Positions 8,018-16,432 of a DNA stretch of 64,000 bases are shown in pieces. The position numbers and the translations under genes are program-made. Numbering within the stretch: the first letter of the stretch is position 1; each line of letters opens with the position of its first letter. The DNA comes from Lachnospiraceae bacterium (lineage in GTDB: Bacteria > Bacillota > Clostridia > Lachnospirales > Lachnospiraceae). The stretch lies in contig SVEF01000010.1 of NCBI GenBank assembly GCA_015057585.1, forward strand, positions 1 through 64,000, given 5' to 3'. Below the pieces are notes generated by a model. The model did no database searches, was not told the DNA's origin, and saw only the letters and a program-made list of their open reading frames with translations.

Positions 8018-10399
8018 TTACATAATCATGGTCAGCTGGATACGCTTTTTGTTTACATCCACGCTCATGACCTTAACATCTACGATATCACCAACGCTCA
8101 CTGCCTCTAACGGATGCTTGATGAACTTCTTATTGGTAATCTGGGAGATGTGCACCAGACCGTCCTGATGAACACCGATATCCACAAACACGCCAAAGTC
8201 GATGACGTTACGCACGGTTCCCTTTAAAATCATGCCCTCGGTCAAATCCTTCATATCCAGTACATCGGTACGTAAGATTGGCTTTGGCATTTCTTCACGA
8301 GGGTCTCTGCCCGGCTTTTCGAGTTCCTTGATAATGTCAACCAGCGTCAGTTCACCGATACCGAGTTCCTCAGCCAGTTTCTTTTTATCACGGATCATAC
8401 CGCTTAAGTGGGATAAATCCTCACCCGTTGCCACAACTGCCGGAGCCGCCTGTTTCTTTTCTTCCACAGGAGCCGCTACCGGAGCGCCGCCCGCTGCAAA
8501 CGCACTGGCAAGTGCCTGACCAAATGCAGAGTTCGTATTCTTTACCTGAATCTGCTTTGGCTCTCTGCGGTTCTTCTGCTTCTTATCATTCTTTGCCGCA
8601 GCTTCCTTTGCTGCCTTCTTTGCAGCCGCTGTTGCCTTTTTCTGGTTTTCCTGTAATTCCTTGATATTCTCTGCAGTAAATCCAAGCTTTGCCAACAGTT
8701 CGGTTGCTGCCGCATAGGATTCCGGATGCACGCTGGTTGCGTCCAGTGGATTTGCTCCGCCGGTAATACGCAGGAAACCTGCACACTGCTCATATGCCTT
8801 TGGTCCGAGTTTTGCGACCTTTAACAAATCTTCTCTGGTAGTAAACTTTCCGTTCGCTTCACGGTAAGCAACAATGTTCTTTGCAATTACCTTTGTAATA
8901 CCGGAAACGTACTCGAGCAAGGATGGGGATGCAGTATTTAAATCCACGCCAACCTTATTTACACAGTCTTCTACGACGCCGGCAAGTGTTTCGCCGAGTT
9001 TCTTCTGGTTCATATCGTGCTGGTACTGACCGACACCGATGGCCTTTGGCTCAATCTTAACGAGTTCCGCCAGTGGGTCCTGCAATCTTCTTGCAATGGA
9101 AACCGCACTTCTTTGTGCCACGTCATAATCCGGGAACTCTTCGGTTGCGAGCTTACTTGCGGAATACACGGAAGCACCTGCTTCATTGGTAATCACGTAT
9201 TTGGTCGGCACGTTCATTTCTCTTAATAAATCTGCCACAAATTGCTCGGACTCTCTGGATGCGGTACCGTTACCGATGGAAATAAGCGTAACACGGTACT
9301 TGCAAATCAGGTGGCGGACAATCTTCTTTGCCTCTTCCATCTTACCCTGGGACGGAATGGTTGCAAAAACAACGGCAGTATCTAATACCTTTCCGGTACC
9401 GTCTACAACTGCCAGCTTACATCCTGTTCTGAAACCAGGGTCCCAGCCAAGTACGGTCTGTCCCACAATTGGCGGCTGCATGAGTAACTGCTCTAAGTTC
9501 TTACCGAACACCTTGATTGCACCCTCTTCTGCCTTTTCCGTTAAATCATTACGGATTTCACGGTCAATCGCCGGAGCAATGAGACGGTGATAGCTGTCTT
9601 CCATCGTTGCCTTTAAGGCATCTGTCGTATGCGGGTTTTCCTTAACAATAACCTTCTTCTCTAAGTAACGTAAGATTCTCTCCTCCGGAGCGGAAATCTT
9701 TACGGTTAACATCTTTTCATTTTCACCACGGTTTAACGCAAGGATACGGTGTCCCGGAAGCGTCGCGAGTTTTTCACTGAAATTATAATACATCTCGTAA
9801 ACGCTCTCTGCCTCTTCATCCTTTGCGGAAGATGAAATGCTGCCCTCTTCCATCGTAGCCTCACGGATATAAGCACGGTATTCTGCTTCATCGGAAATCT
9901 TTTCTGCGATGATGTCAAGTGCACCGGCAATGGCTTCTTCTGCCGTCTTTACTTCCTTTTCCTCGGAAATGTAAGCAGCTGCACTCTCTGTCAGCGGCAC
10001 GTCCGTTTCCTGCGCAAGGATGAGTTCTGCCAGAGGCTCAAGGCCCTTTTCCTGAGCAATCGTCGCACGGGTTCTTCTCTTTGGACGGTACGGACGGTAT
10101 AAATCCTCTAACACTACCATCGTAGCAGCCGCCTCAATCTGCGCCTTTAACTCATCGGTAAGCTTGCCCTGCTCTTCGATACTTCTGAGTACCTGCTCCT
10201 TCTTTTCTTCAAGGCCGCGAAGATACGTCAGTCTTTCATCTAAGTTACGAAGCACCTCATCATTTAAGGCTCCGGTTGCCTCTTTACGGTAACGGGCGAT
10301 AAACGGAATGGTGTTTCCTTCATCAATCAGTTTTACGGCCGCCTCTACCTGTTCGTAGCGTACGCCGAGTTCTGTTGTCAGCTGTTTTAAAATATCCAT
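8018..10399 (-). CDS. tex: Tex-family RNA-binding transcription accessory protein
   Basis: Tex binds RNA polymerase and nucleic acid and influences transcription and ribosome-related processes. The 793-residue protein shows the Tex N-terminal helical domain (FIARYRKEATGALNDEVLR), a YqgF-like core (GWDPGFRTGCKLAVVDGTGKV), helix-hairpin-helix motifs (VGVDLNTASPSLLEYVSGI) and a C-terminal S1 domain (GMILKGTVRNVIDFGVFVDIG). Between the HhH domain and the S1 module lies a charged Ala/Lys-rich and then Ala/Pro-rich linker (about residues 590-670) not found in shorter Tex proteins. AAAGGAGAG precedes the ATG. A possible promoter (TTGCTA, 18 nt, TATGAT) lies at 10472-10501. Confidence 0.95.
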   Translation of the reverse strand: MDILKQLTTELGVRYEQVEAAVKLIDEGNTIPFIARYRKEATGALNDEVLRNLDERLTYLRGLEEKKEQVLRSIEEQGKLTDELKAQIEAAATMVVLEDLYRPYRPKRRTRATIAQEKGLEPLAELILAQETDVPLTESAAAYISEEKEVKTAEEAIAGALDIIAEKISDEAEYRAYIREATMEEGSISSSAKDEEAESVYEMYYNFSEKLATLPGHRILALNRGENEKMLTVKISAPEERILRYLEKKVIVKENPHTTDALKATMEDSYHRLIAPAIDREIRNDLTEKAEEGAIKVFGKNLEQLLMQPPIVGQTVLGWDPGFRTGCKLAVVDGTGKVLDTAVVFATIPSQGKMEEAKKIVRHLICKYRVTLISIGNGTASRESEQFVADLLREMNVPTKYVITNEAGASVYSASKLATEEFPDYDVAQRSAVSIARRLQDPLAELVKIEPKAIGVGQYQHDMNQKKLGETLAGVVEDCVNKVGVDLNTASPSLLEYVSGITKVIAKNIVAYREANGKFTTREDLLKVAKLGPKAYEQCAGFLRITGGANPLDATSVHPESYAAATELLAKLGFTAENIKELQENQKKATAAAKKAAKEAAAKNDKKQKNRREPKQIQVKNTNSAFGQALASAFAAGGAPVAAPVEEKKQAAPAVVATGEDLSHLSGMIRDKKKLAEELGIGELTLVDIIKELEKPGRDPREEMPKPILRTDVLDMKDLTEGMILKGTVRNVIDFGVFVDIGVHQDGLVHISQITNKKFIKHPLEAVSVGDIVDVKVMSVDVNKKRIQLTMIM

Positions 10400-10525
10400 G
10401 AGTAACTCTCCTTTTACTTTTTGGCAAAAGACACCAAAAGAACATCTTTTGCGCGTTTTCCACTATCTTTTATCATACCACATTTTGCCTATGGTTAGCA
10501 AGGAAAAGACGTGATTTTATAGTTC

Positions 10526-10555
10526 TTGCTTTTTCTCCTTTTTTTGCGGTATAAT
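10526..10555 (+). promoter_or_regulatory. Promoter of the SprA-related protease gene
   Basis: TTGCTT (10526-10531), 18 nt, then a perfect TATAAT (10550-10555), about 45 nt before the ATG at 10601. Confidence 0.7.
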
Positions 10556-10600
10556 GAGAGTAGGTATATAGTACCAAATAAAACAAGGAGGAGAATTGTT

Positions 10601-11320
10601 ATGATTTCACCGATTGGAAACAGTTACGGTTTTTACACCGCTGCTCCCTATGCGTCGGGCAGTACCTTAGGCGCCGCACGCACAGCACTTGCAGACATGG
10701 CTCATGAAGATATCTCCTCTGTAGTACCGGTTGATGATGTGCCGGACGTTTTTTCAAACGAAGAAACAGAACGGGTACAGCGCACACCGGAACAATTACA
10801 GCAGGATCGCAGGGACGCGTATGAAATTATGAACTCCATGAATCCAAGAAACGCAGAACATTTAAATGCACCGCTGGAATTTATGACAAAAAAAGAAGAA
10901 ATTGACTTCCCGTTTGACGGAAAGAAACCGGAAGAATCCGAAGAGACAGAGGGTGTTCACGAGGAATGTGAAACCTGTGCAAACCGTACCTATGTGGACG
11001 GTTCCAACGAAAGTGATGTTTCCTTTAAAACACCGGGGCACATTTCTCCCGAGGCTTCTGCTGCCGTCGTTTCCGCCCATGAATATGAGCACGTAAGAAA
11101 TGCACTGCAGGAAGACAAACGCCCGGATGCTGAATTAGTCAGTGTTTCGGTTTCCTTAAAGACCGCTGTTTGTCCGGAATGCGGCACCACCTATGTGGCA
11201 GGAGGAAAAACCCGCACCCTAATGCGCTATGGCGAGGAAACAAATGCGTATACAAAACAGCAGGAAGCTTATGATGCGTTTGCGAACGGGAATGCAGGAA
11301 AATTTGATAAGGTTGCGTAA
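10601..11320 (+). CDS. SprA-related putative metalloprotease
   Basis: The 239-residue protein carries an HExxH zinc-protease motif, HEYEH, in the context SPEASAAVVSAHEYEHVRNA (about residues 166-185). It is preceded by DGSNESDVSFKTPGHI and followed by LKTAVCPECGTTYVAGG. Two CxxC pairs (CETC and CPEC) may bind another metal. This layout matches the SprA-related family as I remember it; its substrates are unknown. There is no signal peptide. The start is set by AGGAGGAG 8 nt before the ATG; an upstream in-frame ATG at 10526 overlaps the promoter and was rejected. It is transcribed toward the calcium-loop protein gene. Confidence 0.8.
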   Translation: MISPIGNSYGFYTAAPYASGSTLGAARTALADMAHEDISSVVPVDDVPDVFSNEETERVQRTPEQLQQDRRDAYEIMNSMNPRNAEHLNAPLEFMTKKEEIDFPFDGKKPEESEETEGVHEECETCANRTYVDGSNESDVSFKTPGHISPEASAAVVSAHEYEHVRNALQEDKRPDAELVSVSVSLKTAVCPECGTTYVAGGKTRTLMRYGEETNAYTKQQEAYDAFANGNAGKFDKVA

Positions 11321-11351
11321 TATCATTCTAACTTTTTACTATGATTTTTTA

Positions 11352-11386
11352 GGGTCACCTCGGTATACAAGGTGACCCTTTCTTTT
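11352..11386 (+). terminator. Intrinsic terminator of the SprA-related gene
   Basis: GGGTCACCT (11352-11360) and AGGTGACCC (11370-11378) form a 9-bp stem followed by TTTCTTTT. The opposite strand has no T run, so it serves the plus strand. Confidence 0.88.
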
Positions 11387-11408
11387 ACTTCTATGATTCA
11401 ACATATCC

Positions 11409-12617
11409 CTATACAGCCAAATCAATATGCTGCACGGTTCCTGCGCCGCCGCTCTCCTTTAAGAAAATTCCGGTGCTGCGCACGATACCATTTGTGGCAT
11501 GGTCAGTTTCATTCTTCATGGAAAACTCGGTCGATGCCTTTCCAAGATAAATCGCTCCGACATCTGCATCTGCAAGAGAAATCTGTACCTTCTCGCCTTC
11601 TGCATTCAGCGTCCAGATAGTTAAATCCTTGAATACATCATCCGCTTCATCAATCCAGCCATTGCCATCTTCATCATAGACTGCAAGATCTTTAAAGCCG
11701 TCACCGGATTGTGTACCAAAGAGTTCACTTCCGTCATTAATCTTTCCGTCGCCGTTTTTGTCAAGTGCCAAAAAGCCGCTTCCCTGATTGGTAAACGAAA
11801 TCTCCTCTTCAGTTCCGTCTGCGTTTAAGTCAAACAAAAACTTCTGATTACTGATGCTGTCCACATTTCCATCCAGATTGAACACCAGCGGATCCACACA
11901 GACAATGTCCTCCATCGCAATAGAATCATACTTTTCGCAGAACGCTCTGGACATCTCTACCTGCACATCAAAAGTCAGGGTTCTTCCGTCCTTTGTATGT
12001 ACCGTTCCCTGTGACTGAAATGCCGTATGCTCTGCCTCTGTGTAGAAGGCCGAAGTCACCGTCACTTTTTTAAAGCTCGGAATCGAGATGGAGGCGCCAC
12101 CGTTTAGTACTGTTGCAGTTCCATTTTGTGCTATACTGATGCCCTGTACGGTTGCTGCCGCACCTGCTGCCACGCTGTTGCCGATAGCAATCGGCCCTGT
12201 ACCGGTCCGGTTCGGTACACAGGCAGTTTGCTGTGCAAGTTCCTTCTGCGCCTTTAAAAGATCCTTAAACTTGCCTCCCTTGACTCTGGCATTTAGCATG
12301 GCAAGAATCCTCTTCAGCGTCTGAATCTGGATGTCTTCCTCGGACTGTACCGGGACACCTGCGCTTTGGTTTGCTTTTGCATTTTCTGCTACAGCCATGG
12401 CCATACTTCTCGCCTGCTCCTTCTGGTTCTGCTTTGCCAGTTGGTTCTTTTCTTCCCGATATTCTTTTAATTGTTCTACCAGGGATTTTGACTCTTCAGA
12501 GAATGTGAGAGTCGCCGCCTCGTCTGATTTCATGACCATCGAGGCACTTGTCTGTTCCATGTGTGAGTAAAATGACCGCTCAGACTTCATGGTGATAGTA
12601 CTACTATCAATAATCAT
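11409..12617 (-). CDS. Calcium-loop (EF-hand-like) protein of unknown function
   Basis: This 402-residue protein has no signal peptide or membrane segment. The N-terminal third is helical and Gln/Glu/Lys-rich (about residues 40-150). The C-terminal part carries calcium-binding loops: DLNADGTEEEI, LDKNGDGKINDGSELFG and YDEDGNGWIDEADDVF (about residues 265-330). The gene pairs convergently with the SprA-related protease gene. Its leader of over 330 nt holds strong hairpins and inverted repeats. A TTATCGGC (complement GCCGATAA) at 12700-12707 resembles a sigma-28 -10 element, but I find no matching -35. Function is unknown; export by the flagellar apparatus is only a speculation. Confidence 0.75.
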   Translation of the reverse strand: MIIDSSTITMKSERSFYSHMEQTSASMVMKSDEAATLTFSEESKSLVEQLKEYREEKNQLAKQNQKEQARSMAMAVAENAKANQSAGVPVQSEEDIQIQTLKRILAMLNARVKGGKFKDLLKAQKELAQQTACVPNRTGTGPIAIGNSVAAGAAATVQGISIAQNGTATVLNGGASISIPSFKKVTVTSAFYTEAEHTAFQSQGTVHTKDGRTLTFDVQVEMSRAFCEKYDSIAMEDIVCVDPLVFNLDGNVDSISNQKFLFDLNADGTEEEISFTNQGSGFLALDKNGDGKINDGSELFGTQSGDGFKDLAVYDEDGNGWIDEADDVFKDLTIWTLNAEGEKVQISLADADVGAIYLGKASTEFSMKNETDHATNGIVRSTGIFLKESGGAGTVQHIDLAV

Positions 12618-12652
12618 AATATCGCTCCTTCCTTGGGCTATTGTTCTTTTCC

Positions 12653-12760
12653 GGGCAAATCCTTTTGCCCTCAGATACCGACAGGTATCCTTATTATGAT
12701 TATCGGCAGAAGTTTCCGGAAACTGAAGACACCTGCTACCTTTTGGAGCCTATTAGGCTC
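12653..12760 (-). other. Leader of the calcium-loop protein with four hairpins
   Basis: Four consecutive perfect inverted repeats lie just upstream of the start: GGGCAAA/TTTGCCC (12653-12670), GATACC/GGTATC (12674-12689), the palindrome AGTTTCCGGAAACT (12711-12724) and GAGCC/GGCTC (12746-12760). None is followed by a T run. This could be a structured 5' UTR or a set of protein binding sites; I do not recognise a known riboswitch. Confidence 0.5.
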
Positions 12761-12779
12761 GTGTGAATCATGCAGAAAA

Positions 12780-12863
12780 GTATCTATACAAAAAAAATTG
12801 CCCCTGAGATACTCAAAATCTCAATTTCGAGTATCTCAGAAGCGAATTTTTTTCTATAGATAC
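12780..12863. repeat. Nested inverted repeat with GTATCTATA ends
   Basis: The outer arms are GTATCTATACAAAAAAAATT (12780-12799) and AATTTTTTTCTATAGATAC (12845-12863), nearly perfect complements. Inside is a perfect 11-bp stem CTGAGATACTC/GAGTATCTCAG (12804-12839). On the reverse strand the inner stem is followed by GGGCAA and a run of eight T, so it may also terminate the kinase operon. A further copy of the end motif, TTTTGTATAGATAC, is at 12930-12943. A similar element is at 21766-21857. The gene-free stretch 12618-12952 holds this repeat and the four-hairpin leader. Confidence 0.65.
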
Positions 12864-12952
12864 AATATGCCGCCTAAACCATTAAAAATCCCGTAAAATC
12901 CGGCAAAAAAGTATCCGGGAGACGAAAAATTTTGTATAGATACATAAACTGT

Positions 12953-15538
12953 CTAATCTTCTGTGCCAGACTCCTGCTCAGACTTCAACTCATCCAAATT
13001 CTCAGTCTCTTCTGCAGTTTCGGTAACTTTCTCCGACTTTTCTTCCGATGCAGTCTCCGGTATATCCTCAGGTTCCGCCACTTCATCCGCTACAACTTCT
13101 GCCACGACCGGTTCGGATACTTCCGGTTCCTGCTTCGACACTATCACGCACGGAAACTCCACAATCACCTTAAACAAATCTCCATCCAACTGAATTTCTA
13201 CCGTGCCGCCCTGTGCCTCAACAAAGCTCTTGACGATTGCAAGACCAAGACCGGAGCCTTCGGTATTTCTGGACGCATCACCCCTGGTGAAACGCTCCAT
13301 AATCTCATCGGATGCATATGTGATTTCCGTCGCAGAAACATTCTTTATCGTTACGCGAACCTTTTCGGAAAGTCTCTCCACATCAACAAATGCGCGGCTT
13401 CCGTACAGACCGTACTTTGTAATGTTCACAAAAAGATTCTCAAAGATTCGGCAGGTCTTTTGTCCGTCCAGACAAACAAGAACCTTTTCCTCCGGCGCGG
13501 AAAGTTTGAACTGAATACCGGACTGCATGATACGGTCTTCTAAATTCAGTTGCACTTCCTGAATCAACTGTACCAGATCCAGTTCCTGCGGATTTAACTT
13601 AATGTTTCCGGAATTTGCTTTGCTGACCTCAAACAAATCTTCAATGAGTGTTTTAAGTCTTGCTGCTTTTGCCTCGAGTACCTGTACGTATTCCTGACGC
13701 TCCTCGGCAGTAATGTTTTCATTCTTTAACAAATCCACATACGTAATAATCGCGGTAAGCGGCGTCTTTAAGTCATGCGATACATTCGTAATCAGCTCAC
13801 TCTTCATACGCTGGCTCTTGACCTCTTCCTGTACAGCCGTATCAAAACCTGCCTGTACACGGGCGAGTTTTTCCTGTAATTCACGGAAGATGCCCGGCTT
13901 TCCGTTGTAAGTTACCTTCGTATCCCCGGATGCCATTTCTTCTGTAGTCTGCAAAAGTTCTGTATACTGCAACCGTATCATGTTCCATTTTTTTATCAGG
14001 AACAGATACAACAGAATGTGATAACCAAGCAATACAAGAAAAACAACAAAGCCACCAACAAGCAACACCTCTTCCGCATACCAATGCCAATTACATTGCA
14101 ATATCAACCATAAAATCAAAAAAGAAAGGAAGTAGGTAATTCCAAAATTGATAAGCACTGCGATGAGAATCTTCCGATTGCCTTTCTCGTTGAAATCCAC
14201 TTTGGTTACGGCATTTATAAGCTGTTTTCCCTTTCGTCCGAAGAAGCAGACGATTCTGCCGATGATCGTATTTTCCTTTAAAAACCGAAGCGGTCTCTTA
14301 TAGAAAAGCTGCAATACACTGACAACGCCAAAGTAAACCGCTGCAAAAATGCCAAACCATGCAATGCCATTGATGATAAGTAAAATTTGCCCTTCCTTTG
14401 CCCCTGTCATGACATCCTCTAAAACGCCACCCCAGCTAAACCAGCTGTGCGGAAAATCCACCGACATCTGTGTTACCAGAATAAACTGTCCCATGCCATC
14501 CATAAGCAGTAGTACAACAAGCATAACCAACGCAATTAAAAGTTCCAACGGAAGATTTGACAGCCAAAGTTCCCGGATACGGAGTGGCTTTATCAGGGAA
14601 AATACAATTGCAAGAATACCAACCAGACATAACGCAGCAATCGTAAATATCACATAATTCTCCCACATCTCCGAAAAAGCATTGTGCTGGATTTCATTCC
14701 GGTACCAGTAAATCGCGTAATCCTCTGCCCAGTAGCTTTCTTCAAAGATGCCTTCCTCTGCTCCCAGATAAAGCGTCGTCCCTTTCAAAAGGTCAGCACC
14801 GGCATCTACCACACCAATATAGTTTGTGACCTCCCGGAACTCCGCGCATTTTGCCTTCACAATGTCATCCAAATGAATATACATAGAATTATACTGCACT
14901 TCCGCACGGTCTGAGAAAAATCTCACACGGATAACAAACGGAAACGTTTCACTGCCAAAGTCTTCCGGTGGATTCGTTCCGCACCATTTACTTTCTCCTC
15001 CGGACCAGATACAATAGTTTAATTTCATTGTATCCAGACGTTCTGCAAAATAACTTTCGTACTGTCTGTTCCAATACTCCACCATACCGGAGCGCCAATC
15101 TTTATACCCTTTTGCAAAGGTTTCCCATGTTTCGTCATCCGCAAACGGCAACTCCTGTGCCGGCACAGGAGTTGCTGTTACTATCGGGACGTGTTCTCCT
15201 CCGATTTTATAAGAACTTCCCGCCGGTGTTGCCGATGGCTTATAGTTTTCAAAATAATCTTCCGGAGCCCCGGACATCAGTATTTCGCCGGCACTTCTTT
15301 CATCGCGTAAAATTTCCTGCCTGTACTGCACATGAAAGCCGTACAGCAAATCGCACGCCTGACTGAAGTACTCCCTTGCCACACCGTAATCTCCGTTTAC
15401 GAGTTTATCACTATATATTTCTTTTGCATCCTTCGTAATCCTGGGATACTGACCGACAAAACCGATTGCCATGGCAGCGATTAGTCCCAGACTGAGGATT
15501 GCTCCCATTACCTTTCCAAAGGTTCCTTTCTTTTTCAT
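12953..15538 (-). CDS. Large membrane sensor histidine kinase
   Basis: This is the sensor partner of the response regulator encoded just upstream. One N-terminal helix (about residues 12-30) is followed by an extracytoplasmic domain of about 270 residues, a multi-helix membrane region (about 300-520), then a cytoplasmic kinase core. The phosphoacceptor is His588 in NVSHDLKTPLTAI, followed by N-box FENLFVNITKYG and the ATP-lid EGSGLGLAIVK. The usual DxGxG box is replaced by KNVSATEITYASDE, as in some Lachnospiraceae kinases. A 61-residue acidic Glu/Pro/Val-rich tail (about 801-861) ends the protein. I chose the ATG at 15538 because AGGAG lies 7 nt upstream; earlier starts overlap the regulator gene. 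The signal is unknown. Confidence 0.9.
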   Translation of the reverse strand: MKKKGTFGKVMGAILSLGLIAAMAIGFVGQYPRITKDAKEIYSDKLVNGDYGVAREYFSQACDLLYGFHVQYRQEILRDERSAGEILMSGAPEDYFENYKPSATPAGSSYKIGGEHVPIVTATPVPAQELPFADDETWETFAKGYKDWRSGMVEYWNRQYESYFAERLDTMKLNYCIWSGGESKWCGTNPPEDFGSETFPFVIRVRFFSDRAEVQYNSMYIHLDDIVKAKCAEFREVTNYIGVVDAGADLLKGTTLYLGAEEGIFEESYWAEDYAIYWYRNEIQHNAFSEMWENYVIFTIAALCLVGILAIVFSLIKPLRIRELWLSNLPLELLIALVMLVVLLLMDGMGQFILVTQMSVDFPHSWFSWGGVLEDVMTGAKEGQILLIINGIAWFGIFAAVYFGVVSVLQLFYKRPLRFLKENTIIGRIVCFFGRKGKQLINAVTKVDFNEKGNRKILIAVLINFGITYFLSFLILWLILQCNWHWYAEEVLLVGGFVVFLVLLGYHILLYLFLIKKWNMIRLQYTELLQTTEEMASGDTKVTYNGKPGIFRELQEKLARVQAGFDTAVQEEVKSQRMKSELITNVSHDLKTPLTAIITYVDLLKNENITAEERQEYVQVLEAKAARLKTLIEDLFEVSKANSGNIKLNPQELDLVQLIQEVQLNLEDRIMQSGIQFKLSAPEEKVLVCLDGQKTCRIFENLFVNITKYGLYGSRAFVDVERLSEKVRVTIKNVSATEITYASDEIMERFTRGDASRNTEGSGLGLAIVKSFVEAQGGTVEIQLDGDLFKVIVEFPCVIVSKQEPEVSEPVVAEVVADEVAEPEDIPETASEEKSEKVTETAEETENLDELKSEQESGTED

Positions 15539-15599
15539 ATCCATTCTCCTATCTTTGTTATTCTCCTGCTTTTGCCGGACAGATTTGTTTTTTCCGGCT

Positions 15600-16310
15600 T
15601 TACTCCTCAATTTTATAACCAACGCCCCAAACCACCTTTAAGTATCTCGGATTCTTTGGGTCAATTTCAATTTTTTCACGGATGTTTCTGATATGTACCA
15701 TAACCGTATCGGTTGTGATTGCCTTCTCATTCCACACTTTTTCGTACAGCTCATCTGCCGAAAAGACACGGCCCGGATGCTTCATCATGAGAGAAAGCAT
15801 CTTGTATTCAATCGGCGTCAGTCTCACTGCATTGCCGTCCACAGACACGCTTGCCTTTTCCTCGTCGAGTTCAAGGCCGCCGACCGTATACACGTTATCA
15901 CGCTTCGGCTCCTGCTTTCCCTGTAACACATCCAGATATCTGCGGTACCTTCGCAGCTGGGAATTGACTCTTGCCAGGAGTTCCATCGGTGCGAACGGTT
16001 TTGTTACATAGTCATCCGCACCGACGTTCAGACCTGTGATTTTATCAATCTCCTCCGATTTTGCCGTCAGCATGATGACCGGGAAGTCATACTTTTCCCT
16101 GAGCTTCATTGTCATTGTGATTCCGTCCATTCTTGGCATCATGACGTCAATGATTGCCAGGTGGATGGTCTCTTTTTCCAGCACTTCCAAACCTTCCACA
16201 CCGTTTCCGGCACCAAACACCTCATACCCCTGATTTTTCAGGTAAATACGGATGCCCTCTAAAATTTCTTTATCGTCTTCTACGATTAAAATACGGTTAC
16301 ATGGTTCCAT
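15600..16310 (-). CDS. OmpR/PhoB-family response regulator
   Basis: The 236-residue protein has a receiver domain (ILIVEDDKEILEG; phospho-acceptor Asp in AIIDVMMPRMDG; conserved Lys in VTKPFAPMELLAR) and a C-terminal winged helix (LTPIEYKMLSLMMKHPGRVF to VHIRNIREKIE and VVWGVGYKIE). The start at 16310 has GGGAGA 7 nt upstream; the in-frame ATG at 16325 has a poor site. It is transcribed before the kinase gene with a 61-nt gap. A TATAAT (16365-16370, complement) lies next to repeats of TTCTTAAGA, which could be its own binding sites. Confidence 0.95.
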   Translation of the reverse strand: MEPCNRILIVEDDKEILEGIRIYLKNQGYEVFGAGNGVEGLEVLEKETIHLAIIDVMMPRMDGITMTMKLREKYDFPVIMLTAKSEEIDKITGLNVGADDYVTKPFAPMELLARVNSQLRRYRRYLDVLQGKQEPKRDNVYTVGGLELDEEKASVSVDGNAVRLTPIEYKMLSLMMKHPGRVFSADELYEKVWNEKAITTDTVMVHIRNIREKIEIDPKNPRYLKVVWGVGYKIEE

Positions 16311-16370
16311 GCTCTTTTCTCCCATTTCTTTCTAATGAACATTGCGCTTTGTTTCATTGTCCCCATTATA

Positions 16371-16423
16371 CAAAAAAAATCTTAAGAAGTCTCTGCAAAT
16401 CTGCAAAAGAATTCTTAAGATTT
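16371..16423 (-). terminator. Terminator after the acyltransferase gene, overlapping the regulator promoter
   Basis: On the reverse strand AAATCTTAAGAA and TTCTTAAGATTT (16377-16388/16412-16423) form a 12-bp stem followed by a run of eight T, then immediately TATAAT of the downstream response-regulator gene. Confidence 0.75.
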
Positions 16424-16432
16424 CTTTAGAAT

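Noticed and set aside
12932-13543. 203-codon open frame on plus, opposite the histidine kinase
   Set aside because: It is the shadow of the kinase gene; its residues (Cys/Arg/Leu-rich) are non-protein-like and there is no ribosome binding site.
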